A DNA stretch of 64,000 bases from an uncultured Clostridia bacterium (GTDB lineage: Bacteria; Bacillota; Clostridia; Oscillospirales; Feifaniaceae). A program made the translations under genes and the position numbers. Every line of letters begins with the position of its first letter. The stretch's first letter is position 1. The stretch spans positions 1-64,000 of the forward strand of contig CALWCA010000001.1 of NCBI GenBank assembly GCA_944376235.1, written 5' to 3'. The notes below the pieces were generated by a model. The model saw only the letters and a program-made list of their open reading frames with translations, was not told where the DNA came from and did no database searches. Shown here piece after piece: positions 54,331-62,919 of the stretch.

Positions 54331-55509
54331 ATGAAAGAAATGAAGAAGCTGCTCGCCGGTGTCATGGCGCTTGTCATGGCTCTCTCTTTGGTGGCCTGCA
54401 CCGCATCGCCTTTCAAGAATCCCATTGCAACGCTGGGCGATGCCGTTGTCCCGTCGGAGGAGTTTTACTACTACTATTCCAGCCTGGTTTCGAGCTTTGA
54501 GGATCAGCGCCAGGCGGCCTTTTCCACCTTCAGCGACGAGAAGATGGACGAGGAGAGCGGGACGTATTTTGAGGAGGTTGTCAACTATGCGCTCGATTTG
54601 GCGGCGACGCAGGCGGTGATCAACGTGCTCTTTGAGCAGCGCGGCCTGGAGCTGACCGAAGAGGACGATGCTGCGGTACAGAGCCAGATTGACAGCTATG
54701 TTGCAGCCTACGGCAGCGAGGAGGCCTTTGAGCAGGCCGTTGCCGACGCCGGCATGAGCATGGACTTCTTTAAGGAGAACCTCTATGCCTATCAGAGGAT
54801 TGACAAGCTGACCGCCAGCATGGAGGGGGAAGAGGGCTGCACCGACGAGGACATCTGGAATGCGGCGCAGGAGGACTTTATCCGAGTCAAGCACATTCTC
54901 ATCAAGACCATTGACGACGAGGGGCAGACGCTGGACGCCGCCGGGATCGAGGAAGCAGGCAACCAGGCCACCGCACTGGTGGCGCAGCTCGATAAGGGCG
55001 CCGATTTTGACGAGCTGATGGAGGAGTATGGCGAGGACCCGGGCATGGTGAGCCAGCCGGAGGGCTATGTCATCGACCAGGCCGTCAGCTTTGACCAGGC
55101 GTTTTTGGAGACTGCCTTCTCGCTGGAAGAGGGCGAATATGATCTGACGCTGGGCAGCTCGGGCTACCACATCATCAAGCGCTTCCCCCTGCGGGAGGAG
55201 GATTTGGATTCCACCTATTTTGACGTCTACGGCACCGGCGCCACCGTGCGCGACGTGCTCTTCATGGAAAAAGCCGAAAATAAGATCCTGGAAGAGATCA
55301 ACGCCTACAAAGAGGCCAATGAGATCAAGCTCGACCAAAAGGAGCTCGAGGTGCTGACGGCCTATTATGAGGAGCAGAACCCCTACACCCCGCCCGAGGC
55401 CGAGACCGACGGAACCGAAGGCACGGAGAATACCGAAGGCACAGAAAGTACAGAAGGTACGGAAAGCACCGGCGGCAGTGAAGACGGGCAGGGAGAACAA
55501 GAGGAATGA
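54331..55509 (+). CDS. Parvulin-type peptidyl-prolyl isomerase lipoprotein (PrsA/SurA-like)
   Basis: 392 residues. A lipoprotein signal (LLAGVMALVMALSLVAC, Cys23) anchors it outside the membrane. An N-terminal helical chaperone region (about 30-180) is followed by the parvulin domain (VKHILIKTIDD through SSGYHIIKRF, about 188-285) and a Thr/Glu/Gly-rich repetitive tail (TEGTENTEGTESTEGTES). It assists folding of exported proteins. GGAGG lies 7 bases before ATG 54331. The stop overlaps the next gene (ATGA). Confidence 0.9.
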   Translation: MKEMKKLLAGVMALVMALSLVACTASPFKNPIATLGDAVVPSEEFYYYYSSLVSSFEDQRQAAFSTFSDEKMDEESGTYFEEVVNYALDLAATQAVINVLFEQRGLELTEEDDAAVQSQIDSYVAAYGSEEAFEQAVADAGMSMDFFKENLYAYQRIDKLTASMEGEEGCTDEDIWNAAQEDFIRVKHILIKTIDDEGQTLDAAGIEEAGNQATALVAQLDKGADFDELMEEYGEDPGMVSQPEGYVIDQAVSFDQAFLETAFSLEEGEYDLTLGSSGYHIIKRFPLREEDLDSTYFDVYGTGATVRDVLFMEKAENKILEEINAYKEANEIKLDQKELEVLTAYYEEQNPYTPPEAETDGTEGTENTEGTESTEGTESTGGSEDGQGEQEE

Positions 55510-56258
55510 GCGTCCCGGCTCAAAAGAGCAGCGTGATGGCGGCCATCAGCGGCAGGCAAATCGACCTTTCCGACTTTTGCGCACAGGATGTGTGCCTGTT
55601 GGACGTGGCGCATGCCCTGAGCCTTCAATGCCGCGCGGGAGGCCATTTCGAGAGGTTTTATTCGGTGGCGCAGCACTGCCTCAATTGTGAAGCTGAGGCA
55701 AGGGCGCAGGGGCTGGGGGCCAGAGTGCGTCTGGCCTGCCTGCTGCACGACGCCGGGGAGGCCTACCTAAGCGACCTCATCCGGCCGGTCAAGGCGCTGC
55801 TTCCCGACTATGCAAGGCTGGAAAAGCGCATCGATCAGGCTGTGTTCACGGCCTTTGGGCTCGACGGCCTGACGGCAGAGGAATGGGAGCAGGTGCGCGC
55901 CATTGACGACGCCATGCTGTATTACGAGTTTCTGGCGCTGCGGCAGGACGTGGTGCTCTTTGACAAGGCGCCGGAGGTTTGCCGCCTGCCCGACACCGAC
56001 GAGCAGCCGTCCGCACTGGTGCGCCAAAGCTTTGCGCAGCTGTGCGAAAGGCTGCTGCGGCAGGCGGGGGTTGCTGCAGACAAAATTGATCGTGTAACAC
56101 GCGGGAAAGGCTGTGTCAGCACCTTGTCGGGCCTTTCCGGGGAGGAGACCGGCCTGACGGCAATGCAAGGAGAGGACGGCGCAGGCAGACTGCGCGTCCC
56201 GGAATGTAAGGAGGAAATTTGGGATGAAAACGCGCATTACCGAACTTTTTGGCATTGA
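55506..56258 (+). CDS. HD-domain phosphohydrolase
   Basis: 250 residues. The HD motif set is visible: His in RFYSVAQHCLN, HD in LACLLHDAGEAYLSDL, and a later Asp in RAIDDAML. YfbR-type relatives act on nucleotides; the substrate here is unknown. ATG 55506 overlaps the stop before it. Residues after about 195 (KIDRVTRGKGCVSTLSG onward) look like translated spacer, and the frame runs 35 bp into fabK, so the native stop may have been lost by a frameshift or stop mutation. Confidence 0.8.
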   Translation: MSVPAQKSSVMAAISGRQIDLSDFCAQDVCLLDVAHALSLQCRAGGHFERFYSVAQHCLNCEAEARAQGLGARVRLACLLHDAGEAYLSDLIRPVKALLPDYARLEKRIDQAVFTAFGLDGLTAEEWEQVRAIDDAMLYYEFLALRQDVVLFDKAPEVCRLPDTDEQPSALVRQSFAQLCERLLRQAGVAADKIDRVTRGKGCVSTLSGLSGEETGLTAMQGEDGAGRLRVPECKEEIWDENAHYRTFWH

Positions 56259-57162
56259 GTATCCTGTGATTCAGGGCGGCATGGCGGCTGTGTCCGACGC
56301 CGATTTGACGGCGGCGGTCAGCAACGCGGGCGGCCTTGGCATTCTCAACTCGGTGGGCTCGGCAGAGGCGCTGCGGGAAAATATCCGCCGCGTGAGAGAG
56401 CTGACCGACAAGCCCTTTGGCGTCAACGTCATGCTGCTGATGAAGAATGTGGAAGAGATTTCGCAGGTCATCATCGAAGAGAAGGTGCCGGTGGTGTCGA
56501 CGGGAGCGGGTTCTCCCAAGAACTTTATTGCCGCCTGGAAGGCGGCGGGCATCAAGGTGATGCCGGTGGTGCCTTCGGCCAAGGTGGCCAAGAAGATGGA
56601 GGACCTGGGGGCCGACGCCGTGGTGTGCTCGGGCATGGAGGCCGGCGGGCACATCGGAGAGGTCAGCACGCTGGCCATGATTCCCGTAGCCCATCGCCTG
56701 TGCACCATTCCCATTGTGGCGGCCGGCGGCATCGGAGACGGGCGCGGCGTGGCGGGCGCCTTTGCCATGGGCGCCGAGGGCGTGCAGTGCGGCACCGCCT
56801 TCATCGTGGCCGACGAGTGCAACGCTTCGGACGGGTACAAGGACGCCATTGTCAATGCGCTGGAGAGCGACACGCGCGTCTACCGCAATCCCGGCACGGG
56901 GCGCAACGTGCGCACCGTGACCTCCCCCCTGGTGGAAAAGTATTTTGAAGTGCTCAAGGAAGAGGGCTACGACAAGGCCAAGCTGCTCATGGGCGGCGGC
57001 CTTGCCCACGCCATGAAGGACGGAGACCCCGAGCAGTCCACCTTTATGGCCGGCCAGTCGGCCGGCGCGGTGGTGCGGCGCGGCACCTGCCGGGAAATCA
57101 TCGAGAGGATGATGCAGGAGGCCCGCGAGGCGGCGCTGGAGCAGGTGGAAAAGTGGCGCTGA
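56224..57162 (+). CDS. fabK: FMN-dependent enoyl-ACP reductase II
   Basis: 312 residues. A TIM-barrel flavoprotein of the FabK/nitronate monooxygenase family: GIEYPVIQGGMAAVSDADL, PFGVNVMLL, GMEAGGHIGEVSTL and VAAGGIGDGRGVAGA. FabK reduces enoyl-ACP in fatty acid elongation; nitronate monooxygenase is the alternative, less likely by overall similarity. AAGGAGG lies 9 bases before ATG 56224. No other fab genes are adjacent. Confidence 0.85.
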   Translation: MKTRITELFGIEYPVIQGGMAAVSDADLTAAVSNAGGLGILNSVGSAEALRENIRRVRELTDKPFGVNVMLLMKNVEEISQVIIEEKVPVVSTGAGSPKNFIAAWKAAGIKVMPVVPSAKVAKKMEDLGADAVVCSGMEAGGHIGEVSTLAMIPVAHRLCTIPIVAAGGIGDGRGVAGAFAMGAEGVQCGTAFIVADECNASDGYKDAIVNALESDTRVYRNPGTGRNVRTVTSPLVEKYFEVLKEEGYDKAKLLMGGGLAHAMKDGDPEQSTFMAGQSAGAVVRRGTCREIIERMMQEAREAALEQVEKWR

Positions 57163-57869
57163 CAGACTCGCCGCTGATTTCCGTGGTGATTCCCTGTTAT
57201 AACGAGGGGAAAATACTCAAGGATACGCTTTCCCGGCTCAAGGCCGCCGCAGAGGGCTTCCCGGGGCAAACGGAGCTCATCGTTGTGGACGACGGCTCTG
57301 CCGACGATACGGCGAAGCTGGCAAAGCAGGCCGGTGCGACGGTGGTGAGCTACGAACACAATCGGGGCAAGGGCTTTGCGCTGCGCGCCGGAGCGGCAGC
57401 CTCGAAGGGAGACCTGTTGCTTTTGACCGACGCCGACCTGGCCTACGGAACCGACGCACTGAGGGAGGCCTGTCTGCTGCTGCGCAGCAGCGGGGCCGAC
57501 CTCGTGTGCGGCTCGAGACGGCTGAGTGCGGGAAGCGACAAGGGCTATCCCCCGCTGCGCAAGCTGGCGTCGCGGGGGTTTGCCGTGTTTCAGAAGGCGG
57601 TGCTGGGCCTGCCCATGAGCGACACGCAGTGCGGCCTCAAGGCCATGAAGGGAGAGGTGGGGCGCGCGCTTTTTTCGAGCTGCACCGTAAACGACTTTGC
57701 CTGCGATATGGAGTTTTTGGCGCTGGCTGTCAGAAGAGGCTGCAGATGGATCGAGCTGCCGGTGCAGCTTCAGACGCACGGCGCCTCCAGCGTGCATCTG
57801 CTGCGGGACTCGCTGCGCATGGCAGGGCAGACGCTGCGCATCCGCAGACGGCTGAAAAAATCCGAATGA
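57153..57869 (+). CDS. Family 2 glycosyltransferase (dolichyl-phosphate glucosyltransferase-like)
   Basis: 238 residues, GT-A fold without membrane helices. ISVVIPCYNEGKILKDTL, VVDDGSADDT, the metal-binding TDADLAYG and DTQCGLKAMKG follow the pattern of undecaprenyl/dolichyl-phosphate hexosyltransferases. GTG 57153 lies within the fabK end (10-bp overlap). Together with galE downstream it suggests cell-surface glycan work. Confidence 0.87.
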   Translation: MALTDSPLISVVIPCYNEGKILKDTLSRLKAAAEGFPGQTELIVVDDGSADDTAKLAKQAGATVVSYEHNRGKGFALRAGAAASKGDLLLLTDADLAYGTDALREACLLLRSSGADLVCGSRRLSAGSDKGYPPLRKLASRGFAVFQKAVLGLPMSDTQCGLKAMKGEVGRALFSSCTVNDFACDMEFLALAVRRGCRWIELPVQLQTHGASSVHLLRDSLRMAGQTLRIRRRLKKSE

Positions 57870-57884
57870 GGAGGAGATTGACCC

Positions 57885-58169
57885 ATGTCCGAAAAAAAAG
57901 AAAACCTCTATTTTTGCCTGCCGGGCTGCCCCCACTGCAAAAAGGCAGACCGCTATATTGAGGACATCTGCCGCATCATGCCTGAGTACCGCAAGGCGGC
58001 AGACAGTTTTCGCAGAGTCGACGAATCCAAGGAGGCGGCCTTCGCCGACACCTTTGACTACTACTACGTCCCCACGTTTTATGTGCAGGGGGTCAAGGTG
58101 CATGAGGGAACTGTCACCAAGCGCCAGGTGCTCGAGGTGCTGCAGGAAGCGGCAAGGAGGCTTTCATGA
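57885..58169 (+). CDS. Thioredoxin-like protein with CPHC motif
   Basis: 94 residues. YFCLPGCPHCKKADRYIED carries the redox pair C15/C18 plus C11; the cis-proline strand VPTFYVQGVKVHEG follows. Probably a small cytoplasmic thiol oxidoreductase of glutaredoxin/thioredoxin fold; partner unknown. AGGAGGAG precedes the ATG; the stop overlaps galE by 4 bp. Confidence 0.85.
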   Translation: MSEKKENLYFCLPGCPHCKKADRYIEDICRIMPEYRKAADSFRRVDESKEAAFADTFDYYYVPTFYVQGVKVHEGTVTKRQVLEVLQEAARRLS

Positions 58170-59191
58170 GCGTTTTGGTGACGGGGGCCTGCGGATATCT
58201 GGGCAGCCACACCTGCCTGGCCCTGCTGGAGGTGGGCTACGAGGTGGTGGCGGTCGACAATCTGTGCAACAGCTCCCGGGAATCGCTCAAGCGCGTCTCG
58301 GAGCTGACAGGGCAGCCCTTCAAGCTCTACGAGTGCGACGTGCGAAACGGCATGCAGCTCATGCAGGTCGTGGAGCAGAACAATGTGGAGGCCGTCATTC
58401 ACTTTGCGGCGCTCAAATCGGTGTCTGAATCCTTTGAAAAGCCTCTGGAATACTATGAGAACAACGTGGGCGGCACGCTGACGCTGCTGCGCGTCATGGC
58501 GCTGCAGAAGGTGCCTTATCTGGTTTTTTCCTCTTCGGCCACGGTCTATGGGGAGCAGGAGGTGCAGCCGGTGCACGAGAGCGCGTCGCTGCGGCCCTGC
58601 TCGCCCTACGGCAGGACAAAGGTGACCTGCGAAGAGATGATTGAGGCGGCCGCGCGGGCAAACGCCGACTTTTCGGCGGTGATTTTGCGCTATTTCAACC
58701 CCGTGGGCGCCCACGAGTCGGGACGCATCGGCGAGGCGCCGCAGGGCGAGCCCTCCAACCTGCTGCCCCGGCTGACGAGGGCGGCGGCCGGCAGCCTGCC
58801 TCCGCTTGTCATCGCGGGAGACGACTTTCCCACGCCCGACGGGACCGGCCTGCGGGACTATGTGCATGTCTGCGATATTGCGCAGGGTCATGTGGCGGCG
58901 CTCGAGGCGCTCGAGCGGCGGCCGTCGGGCGTGCTGACCTGCAACCTGGGCGCGGGCCGGCCGGTCAGCGTGCGCGAGCTCATCGACACCTTTGAGCGGG
59001 CCACCGGCGTTTCGGTGCCCTGCAGGGTGGGGCCGCGCCGCGAAGGGGATTTGGCGGCCTGCTGGGCCGACATCACGCGGGCGCGGCAGGAGCTGGGCTG
59101 GAGCCCCTTACGCACCATGGAGGAGGCCTGCCGGGACGCCTGGAACTGGCAGAGCCAAAATCCCTTCGGCTATGTCGGGCCCGTGCTTTGA
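58166..59191 (+). CDS. galE: UDP-glucose 4-epimerase
   Basis: 341 residues, extended SDR. NAD site VTGACGYLGSH, catalytic SSSATVYG and YGRTK, and the family segment ILRYFNPVGAHESGRIGE. Interconverts UDP-glucose and UDP-galactose. Starts ATGA over the preceding stop; the last 20 bp overlap the radical SAM gene. Confidence 0.94.
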   Translation: MSVLVTGACGYLGSHTCLALLEVGYEVVAVDNLCNSSRESLKRVSELTGQPFKLYECDVRNGMQLMQVVEQNNVEAVIHFAALKSVSESFEKPLEYYENNVGGTLTLLRVMALQKVPYLVFSSSATVYGEQEVQPVHESASLRPCSPYGRTKVTCEEMIEAAARANADFSAVILRYFNPVGAHESGRIGEAPQGEPSNLLPRLTRAAAGSLPPLVIAGDDFPTPDGTGLRDYVHVCDIAQGHVAALEALERRPSGVLTCNLGAGRPVSVRELIDTFERATGVSVPCRVGPRREGDLAACWADITRARQELGWSPLRTMEEACRDAWNWQSQNPFGYVGPVL

Positions 59192-60143
59192 CTGCCCGAG
59201 AGCGTGCGGCGTCGACCGAAGCCGGGCCTTTGGCCTGTGCGGCGCACCCGCCGCCCCGCGCGTGGCGCGCGCCGCGCTGCACTTTGGGGAGGAACCCTGC
59301 CTGAGCGGCACGAGAGGGGCGGGCGCCGTCTTTTTCTCGGGCTGCAGCCTGCGCTGTATCTATTGCCAAAATGCCGTCATCAGCAGGGAGTGCCGGGGAA
59401 AGACAATTGACGAGGCGCGCCTGCTGGCGATTTTCGAAGAGCTTGCGGCGGCCGGGGCCCACAACCTGGACCTGGTCACACCCACGCACTACACCTCGCT
59501 GCTGACGCGGCTGCTGCACGACAATCCCCAGCCCCTGCCGGTGGTGTGGAACAGCTCGGGATATGAGCTGGTGCCAAAGCTGCGCGGGCTGGAGGGGGCG
59601 GTGGACGTCTATTTGCCCGATTTGAAGTATTTTGACGCCCGGGCCGCCGGGCGCTATTCCGGCGCGCCCGACTACTTCTCCGTTGCAAGCGCCGCGCTGC
59701 TGGAGATGGCGCGTCAGACGGGGGACTGCGTCTTTGACGGGGAGGGCCTGCTGCGCCGCGGCCTGCTGGTGCGCCATCTGGTGCTGCCCGGCCTTTCCAA
59801 GGACAGCGTGGCGCTGCTCGAGTGGTGCGCCGCCAACCTGCCTGCCGGCACGCGCTACAGCATCATGGCGCAGTACACACCCACCCCCGCCGTCGCGGGG
59901 CACCCGGCGCTGGGCCGCAGGCTGACCGCCTTTGAGTATGACAGGGTGGCCGACGCCGCCGTGCGGCTGGGGCTGAAGGGCTACCTTCAGGACAGGGAGG
60001 CGGCGGGGACGGGGCACATCCCGGCCTTTGACGGCACGGGAGTGCTGCCTGCCGGCAAAGGAGAGCCGCAGGGAAAGCCCCTTGCCAAGGGTGAGATATC
60101 GTCCAAAAAGGCCTCGGAGCATTTCCCGGGACATGGTGGATGA
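59172..60143 (+). CDS. Radical SAM protein, PflA-like (COG1313 type)
   Basis: 323 residues. The SAM cluster motif CSLRCIYC (C58, C62, C65) is intact. An N-terminal cysteine set (C5, C8, C12, C23 in CFDCPRACGV and GLCG) may bind metal or a second cluster. The family resembles pyruvate-formate-lyase activase (PflX) but its target is not known. ATG 59172 lies inside galE with no ribosome site of its own, so coupling is likely. The last 35 residues look unconserved. Confidence 0.85.
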   Translation: MSGPCFDCPRACGVDRSRAFGLCGAPAAPRVARAALHFGEEPCLSGTRGAGAVFFSGCSLRCIYCQNAVISRECRGKTIDEARLLAIFEELAAAGAHNLDLVTPTHYTSLLTRLLHDNPQPLPVVWNSSGYELVPKLRGLEGAVDVYLPDLKYFDARAAGRYSGAPDYFSVASAALLEMARQTGDCVFDGEGLLRRGLLVRHLVLPGLSKDSVALLEWCAANLPAGTRYSIMAQYTPTPAVAGHPALGRRLTAFEYDRVADAAVRLGLKGYLQDREAAGTGHIPAFDGTGVLPAGKGEPQGKPLAKGEISSKKASEHFPGHGG

Positions 60144-60150
60144 CGACAGA

Positions 60151-60189
60151 CGCCGCCCTCACGGAGCTGTTCCGAGGGGGCGGCTTTTT
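60151..60189 (+). terminator. Terminator of the fabK-galE-radical SAM chain
   Basis: GCCGCCCTC pairs with GAGGGGGCGGC around a 14-base loop, followed by five T, 10 bp after the radical SAM stop. Confidence 0.85.
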
Positions 60190-60435
60190 GCTGCACAGAA
60201 CGCCCAAGATTCACGGGGGATTTACCGGCCGCAGGGAGGCGCGCTTTGAGCAAAGGGACAGCTTGGCCGAGACCGCCTATGTCAGACGGTATCCTAAAAA
60301 GATAACACGGTGTTTGATTTTGCGCAAAAAGGAGGAAAGCAACGGGAGCTGCCGGGAAAGCTCGCGGGAAAATCGCAGCGAAAGCGAAAAAAGAAAAAGG
60401 CGGCACAAGAGCTTTTCCCCCAAGAGGAGACGGTT

Positions 60436-61071
60436 ATGAAATTTGATCAGGTCTATTTTATCAACGGAACCGCATATTCCGGGAAATCCACCATGGTGAA
60501 GCTGTTGGCAGACAAGCATCATGGCATGGCCTGCGAAGAAAATTACCACAATGCCTGGCTTGCCGATTTGAGCAAAGAGGAGTTTCCCTGCCTGACATAT
60601 TCGAGAGATCTGGAAAACTGGAGCGATTTTGTTCGAAGAACCCCAGGGGAGTATGAGTCCTGGATAAATGGGTGTATAAGAGAGTGTACCGTTTTAGAGC
60701 TGAGAATACTGGAGGAGCTGCAAGGGAAAAACACAAAAATATTCGTAGATACAAATATTCCTATTGAGACGTTAAAACGCATCAGTGATAACAATCATGT
60801 GGTGATCATGCTTGCAGACCCGGAAATTTCGGTAGAGCGCTTTTTTGATCGTCCCGACAGGGAAAAGCAATTTTTGTATCGGCTGCTGCTGCAGGAGGCC
60901 GATTCCGATCAGGCGATGGAAAACTTTAGAGAATGCCTAAGGCGGGTAAACTCTTTGGAAAAGTATCAGGAGTTTTTGAACTCCGGCTTCCATGTGATTT
61001 TGCGGGATGAGCAAAGGACGGTGCAAGAGACTCTTTTGCTGGTAGAGCGCTGCTTTGGGCTTTCCAGATGA
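60436..61071 (+). CDS. P-loop kinase-like protein of unknown function
   Basis: 211 residues. Walker A GTAYSGKST (11-19) opens the protein as in small-molecule kinases, chloramphenicol phosphotransferases and zeta-type toxins; KIFVDTNIPIETLKRI could be the Walker B strand. A lid-like basic stretch is RPDREKQF. The substrate cannot be told. GAGGAG lies 7 bases before ATG 60436. Codon use is visibly AT-richer than neighbours, suggesting acquisition. No antitoxin-like gene is adjacent; the 246 bp upstream hold an AAAGGAGG with no start codon. Confidence 0.72.
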   Translation: MKFDQVYFINGTAYSGKSTMVKLLADKHHGMACEENYHNAWLADLSKEEFPCLTYSRDLENWSDFVRRTPGEYESWINGCIRECTVLELRILEELQGKNTKIFVDTNIPIETLKRISDNNHVVIMLADPEISVERFFDRPDREKQFLYRLLLQEADSDQAMENFRECLRRVNSLEKYQEFLNSGFHVILRDEQRTVQETLLLVERCFGLSR

Positions 61072-61294
61072 ACGCTTTTTGACGGAGAATAAGGCGCCCT
61101 GTCGGAGAAAGGAGAAAGGAGAAAGGGCACGGCTTGCGAAAGCCTTTGAGGGGCCGGACAAGGAAGATGGCTCGTCTTCAAAGGGGAGGTTTGCTGCCGG
61201 CCTTTGTTGAAGGGGGATTTTTATTGGGAGAAATGCAGGCAGGGCCTTGGGCCACCGGCCGGCGCCCCGGGAAAGGGATGGGGGAGGCTCGTCC

Positions 61295-61323
61295 TTGACT
61301 TTGTGCAAGGGGGCTGATACAAT
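61295..61323 (+). promoter_or_regulatory. Promoter of tRNA-Leu
   Basis: TTGACT (61295-61300), 17-bp spacer, TACAAT (61318-61323), 13 bp before the mature tRNA. Confidence 0.8.
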
Positions 61324-61336
61324 GAAACAAGCAGTT

Positions 61337-61425
61337 GCCGGAGTGGCGAAATTGGCAGACGCCCGGGACTTAAAATCCCGTGGGTGGCGACACCCGTGCC
61401 GGTTCGATCCCGGTCTCCGGCACCA
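61337..61425 (+). tRNA. tRNA-Leu (UAA)
   Basis: 89 nt with encoded CCA. Acceptor GCCGGAG/CTCCGGC, anticodon stem GGGA/TCCC with the loop CTTAAAA (anticodon TAA), a long variable arm (TGGGTGGCGACACCC region) typical of class II leucine tRNAs, and a GGTTCGATCC T-loop. Single tRNA with its own promoter and terminator. Confidence 0.97.
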
Positions 61426-61427
61426 TA

Positions 61428-61460
61428 AAAGCCCGGGCGCAGCATGCGCCCGGGCTTTTT
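61428..61460 (+). terminator. Terminator of tRNA-Leu
   Basis: Perfect stem AAAGCCCGGGCGCA/TGCGCCCGGGCTTT with a 3-base loop and five T. Confidence 0.93.
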
Positions 61461-61622
61461 CTCTTTGGCAAAAAGTGTCCGATGCACACTTGGCAACGCG
61501 GCTGGAAAGCATGTGCCGGGTGTGCGCATACGGCGTGTTTTCGGCAAAACGAAGAGGGGAACGGCCTGCCAGATGTACACTGCACCGGCAGAACAGCGCC
61601 GCTCGGCGGACGGCCTTGGCCG

Positions 61623-61934
61623 TTACGGCCACAGGCATCGGGCAAGCTCCACCCTGCCGTCCGGCAGGAAGGGCACGCCCTCTTTTTCAAGCAGCAGCCG
61701 TTGACGGCTTTCGGGCCCCGGCCCGAAGGCCGCCGAAAGACTGCCGTCCCGGTGCAGCACCCGGTGGCAGGGGACGCTGCCGTCCCGGCAGGCACACATG
61801 GCATATCCCACAACGCGGGCCCATCGGGGGTTACCGGCAAGCCGGGCAATGCGTCCGTAGGTGCTCACGCGCCCTTCCGGAATGCATCTGACAATGTCCC
61901 AGATGGCGCAAAAGCTGTTGCTGTCCGGCGGCAT
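61623..61934 (-). CDS. MGMT-family DNA-binding alkyltransferase domain protein
   Basis: 103 residues: only the C-terminal domain of O6-alkylguanine-DNA alkyltransferases. The helix-turn-helix STYGRIARLAGNPRWARVVG and the active-site VPCHRVLHRDG are present; the acceptor cysteine is retained, unlike ATL proteins that carry tryptophan there. Could repair or flag alkylated guanine. ATG 61934 follows AAAGGAGGG. Lies 42 bp downstream of thiM on the same strand. Confidence 0.87.
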   Translation of the reverse strand: MPPDSNSFCAIWDIVRCIPEGRVSTYGRIARLAGNPRWARVVGYAMCACRDGSVPCHRVLHRDGSLSAAFGPGPESRQRLLLEKEGVPFLPDGRVELARCLWP

Positions 61935-61976
61935 GGCCGCCCTCCTTTCCAAAGAAAAGCATTGCAGGGAGAGAAG

Positions 61977-62798
61977 TTAGAGAATGCGCACCTTCATGCC
62001 CTTTTGCAGGGTTTCATCGTCCAGCAGGCTCATGGCGTCGATGAGGTTGCTGCGAAAGGCGCCGGTGCCCTGCCCGGGCCGAAGGGCGGCGTGGGCGATC
62101 TCGCCGCACAGGCCCATGGCGGCATAGGCGGCGGCCGAGGCCTGCACCGCGCTGCCGGGATTTGCCGCCGCGAAGGCGGTCACCACGCCGGTCAGCATGC
62201 AGCCGGAGCCTGTGATGCGGGGCATCATGGGGTGGCCGTTAAAGACGGCGTAGGTTGTCCGCCCGTCCGAAATCACGTCGATGGCGCCAGACATGGCCAC
62301 CGTGCAGTGCAGCGCAAGTGCCAGGCGCGCGACAAAGGCGGCAAGCTCGGGCAGTGTTTCGGGCGTCACAAGGTCGGCCGAGCAGGCGTCGACGCCCCGG
62401 GTGGAGGAGGCCACGCCGGCAACCGCCTTGACCTCTGAGACATTGCCGCGCAGCACTGCGATGGGGAGCTCCCGCAGCAGGGTCTGCGCGGCCCTTGCGC
62501 GCTGCGCGGCGGCCCCGACGCCCACGGGGTCGAGCACGATGGGGATGCCGCGCGCGGCGGCCGTCCGGCCTGCCAGCAGCATGGAATCCACCGTGCCCCG
62601 GTGCAGGGTGCCAAGGTTGAGGCACAGCCCGGAAGCGATGCCGGAAATCTCCTGCACCTCCGCAGCGTCGTCAGCCATGATGGGGGAGGCGCCGCAGGCC
62701 AGCAGGATGTTGGCCACGTCCGACACCGTGACGTAGTTGGTGATACAGTGGATGAGGGGGGATTTCTCCCGAAGGGAGGCAATCATGCTGTCAAACAT
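61977..62798 (-). CDS. thiM: Hydroxyethylthiazole kinase
   Basis: 273 residues; phosphorylates the thiazole alcohol in thiamine salvage. HCITNYVTVSDVANILLACG, VLDPVGVGA, LRGNVSEVKAVAG and the catalytic RITGSGCMLTGVV match ThiM. ATG 62798 follows AAGGAG by 10 bases; an in-frame GTG sits one codon upstream. No thiD, thiE or TPP riboswitch is visible nearby. Confidence 0.93.
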   Translation of the reverse strand: MFDSMIASLREKSPLIHCITNYVTVSDVANILLACGASPIMADDAAEVQEISGIASGLCLNLGTLHRGTVDSMLLAGRTAAARGIPIVLDPVGVGAAAQRARAAQTLLRELPIAVLRGNVSEVKAVAGVASSTRGVDACSADLVTPETLPELAAFVARLALALHCTVAMSGAIDVISDGRTTYAVFNGHPMMPRITGSGCMLTGVVTAFAAANPGSAVQASAAAYAAMGLCGEIAHAALRPGQGTGAFRSNLIDAMSLLDDETLQKGMKVRIL

Positions 62799-62919
62799 CA
62801 CAGAAGGGCTCCTTTTTCACTGCCCGATACGGCGCGGGCAGGTGGTTTTTGTTGAGAGGGCGCGCGGCAACGGCCGGCGCAGGCCGGACGGCACCCTCCG
62901 GCACAGTGGAATGCCGGCC

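Noticed and set aside
61337-61425. tRNA-Leu as an integrated element's attachment site
   Set aside because: No repeat of the tRNA 3' end and no integrase are visible in the window; only noted as a possibility for the gene upstream.
62799-62919. TPP riboswitch upstream of thiM
   Set aside because: The conserved CTGAGA and ACCTGATCTGG-type blocks are absent; only a short CTGCCCG/CGGGCAG stem is seen.
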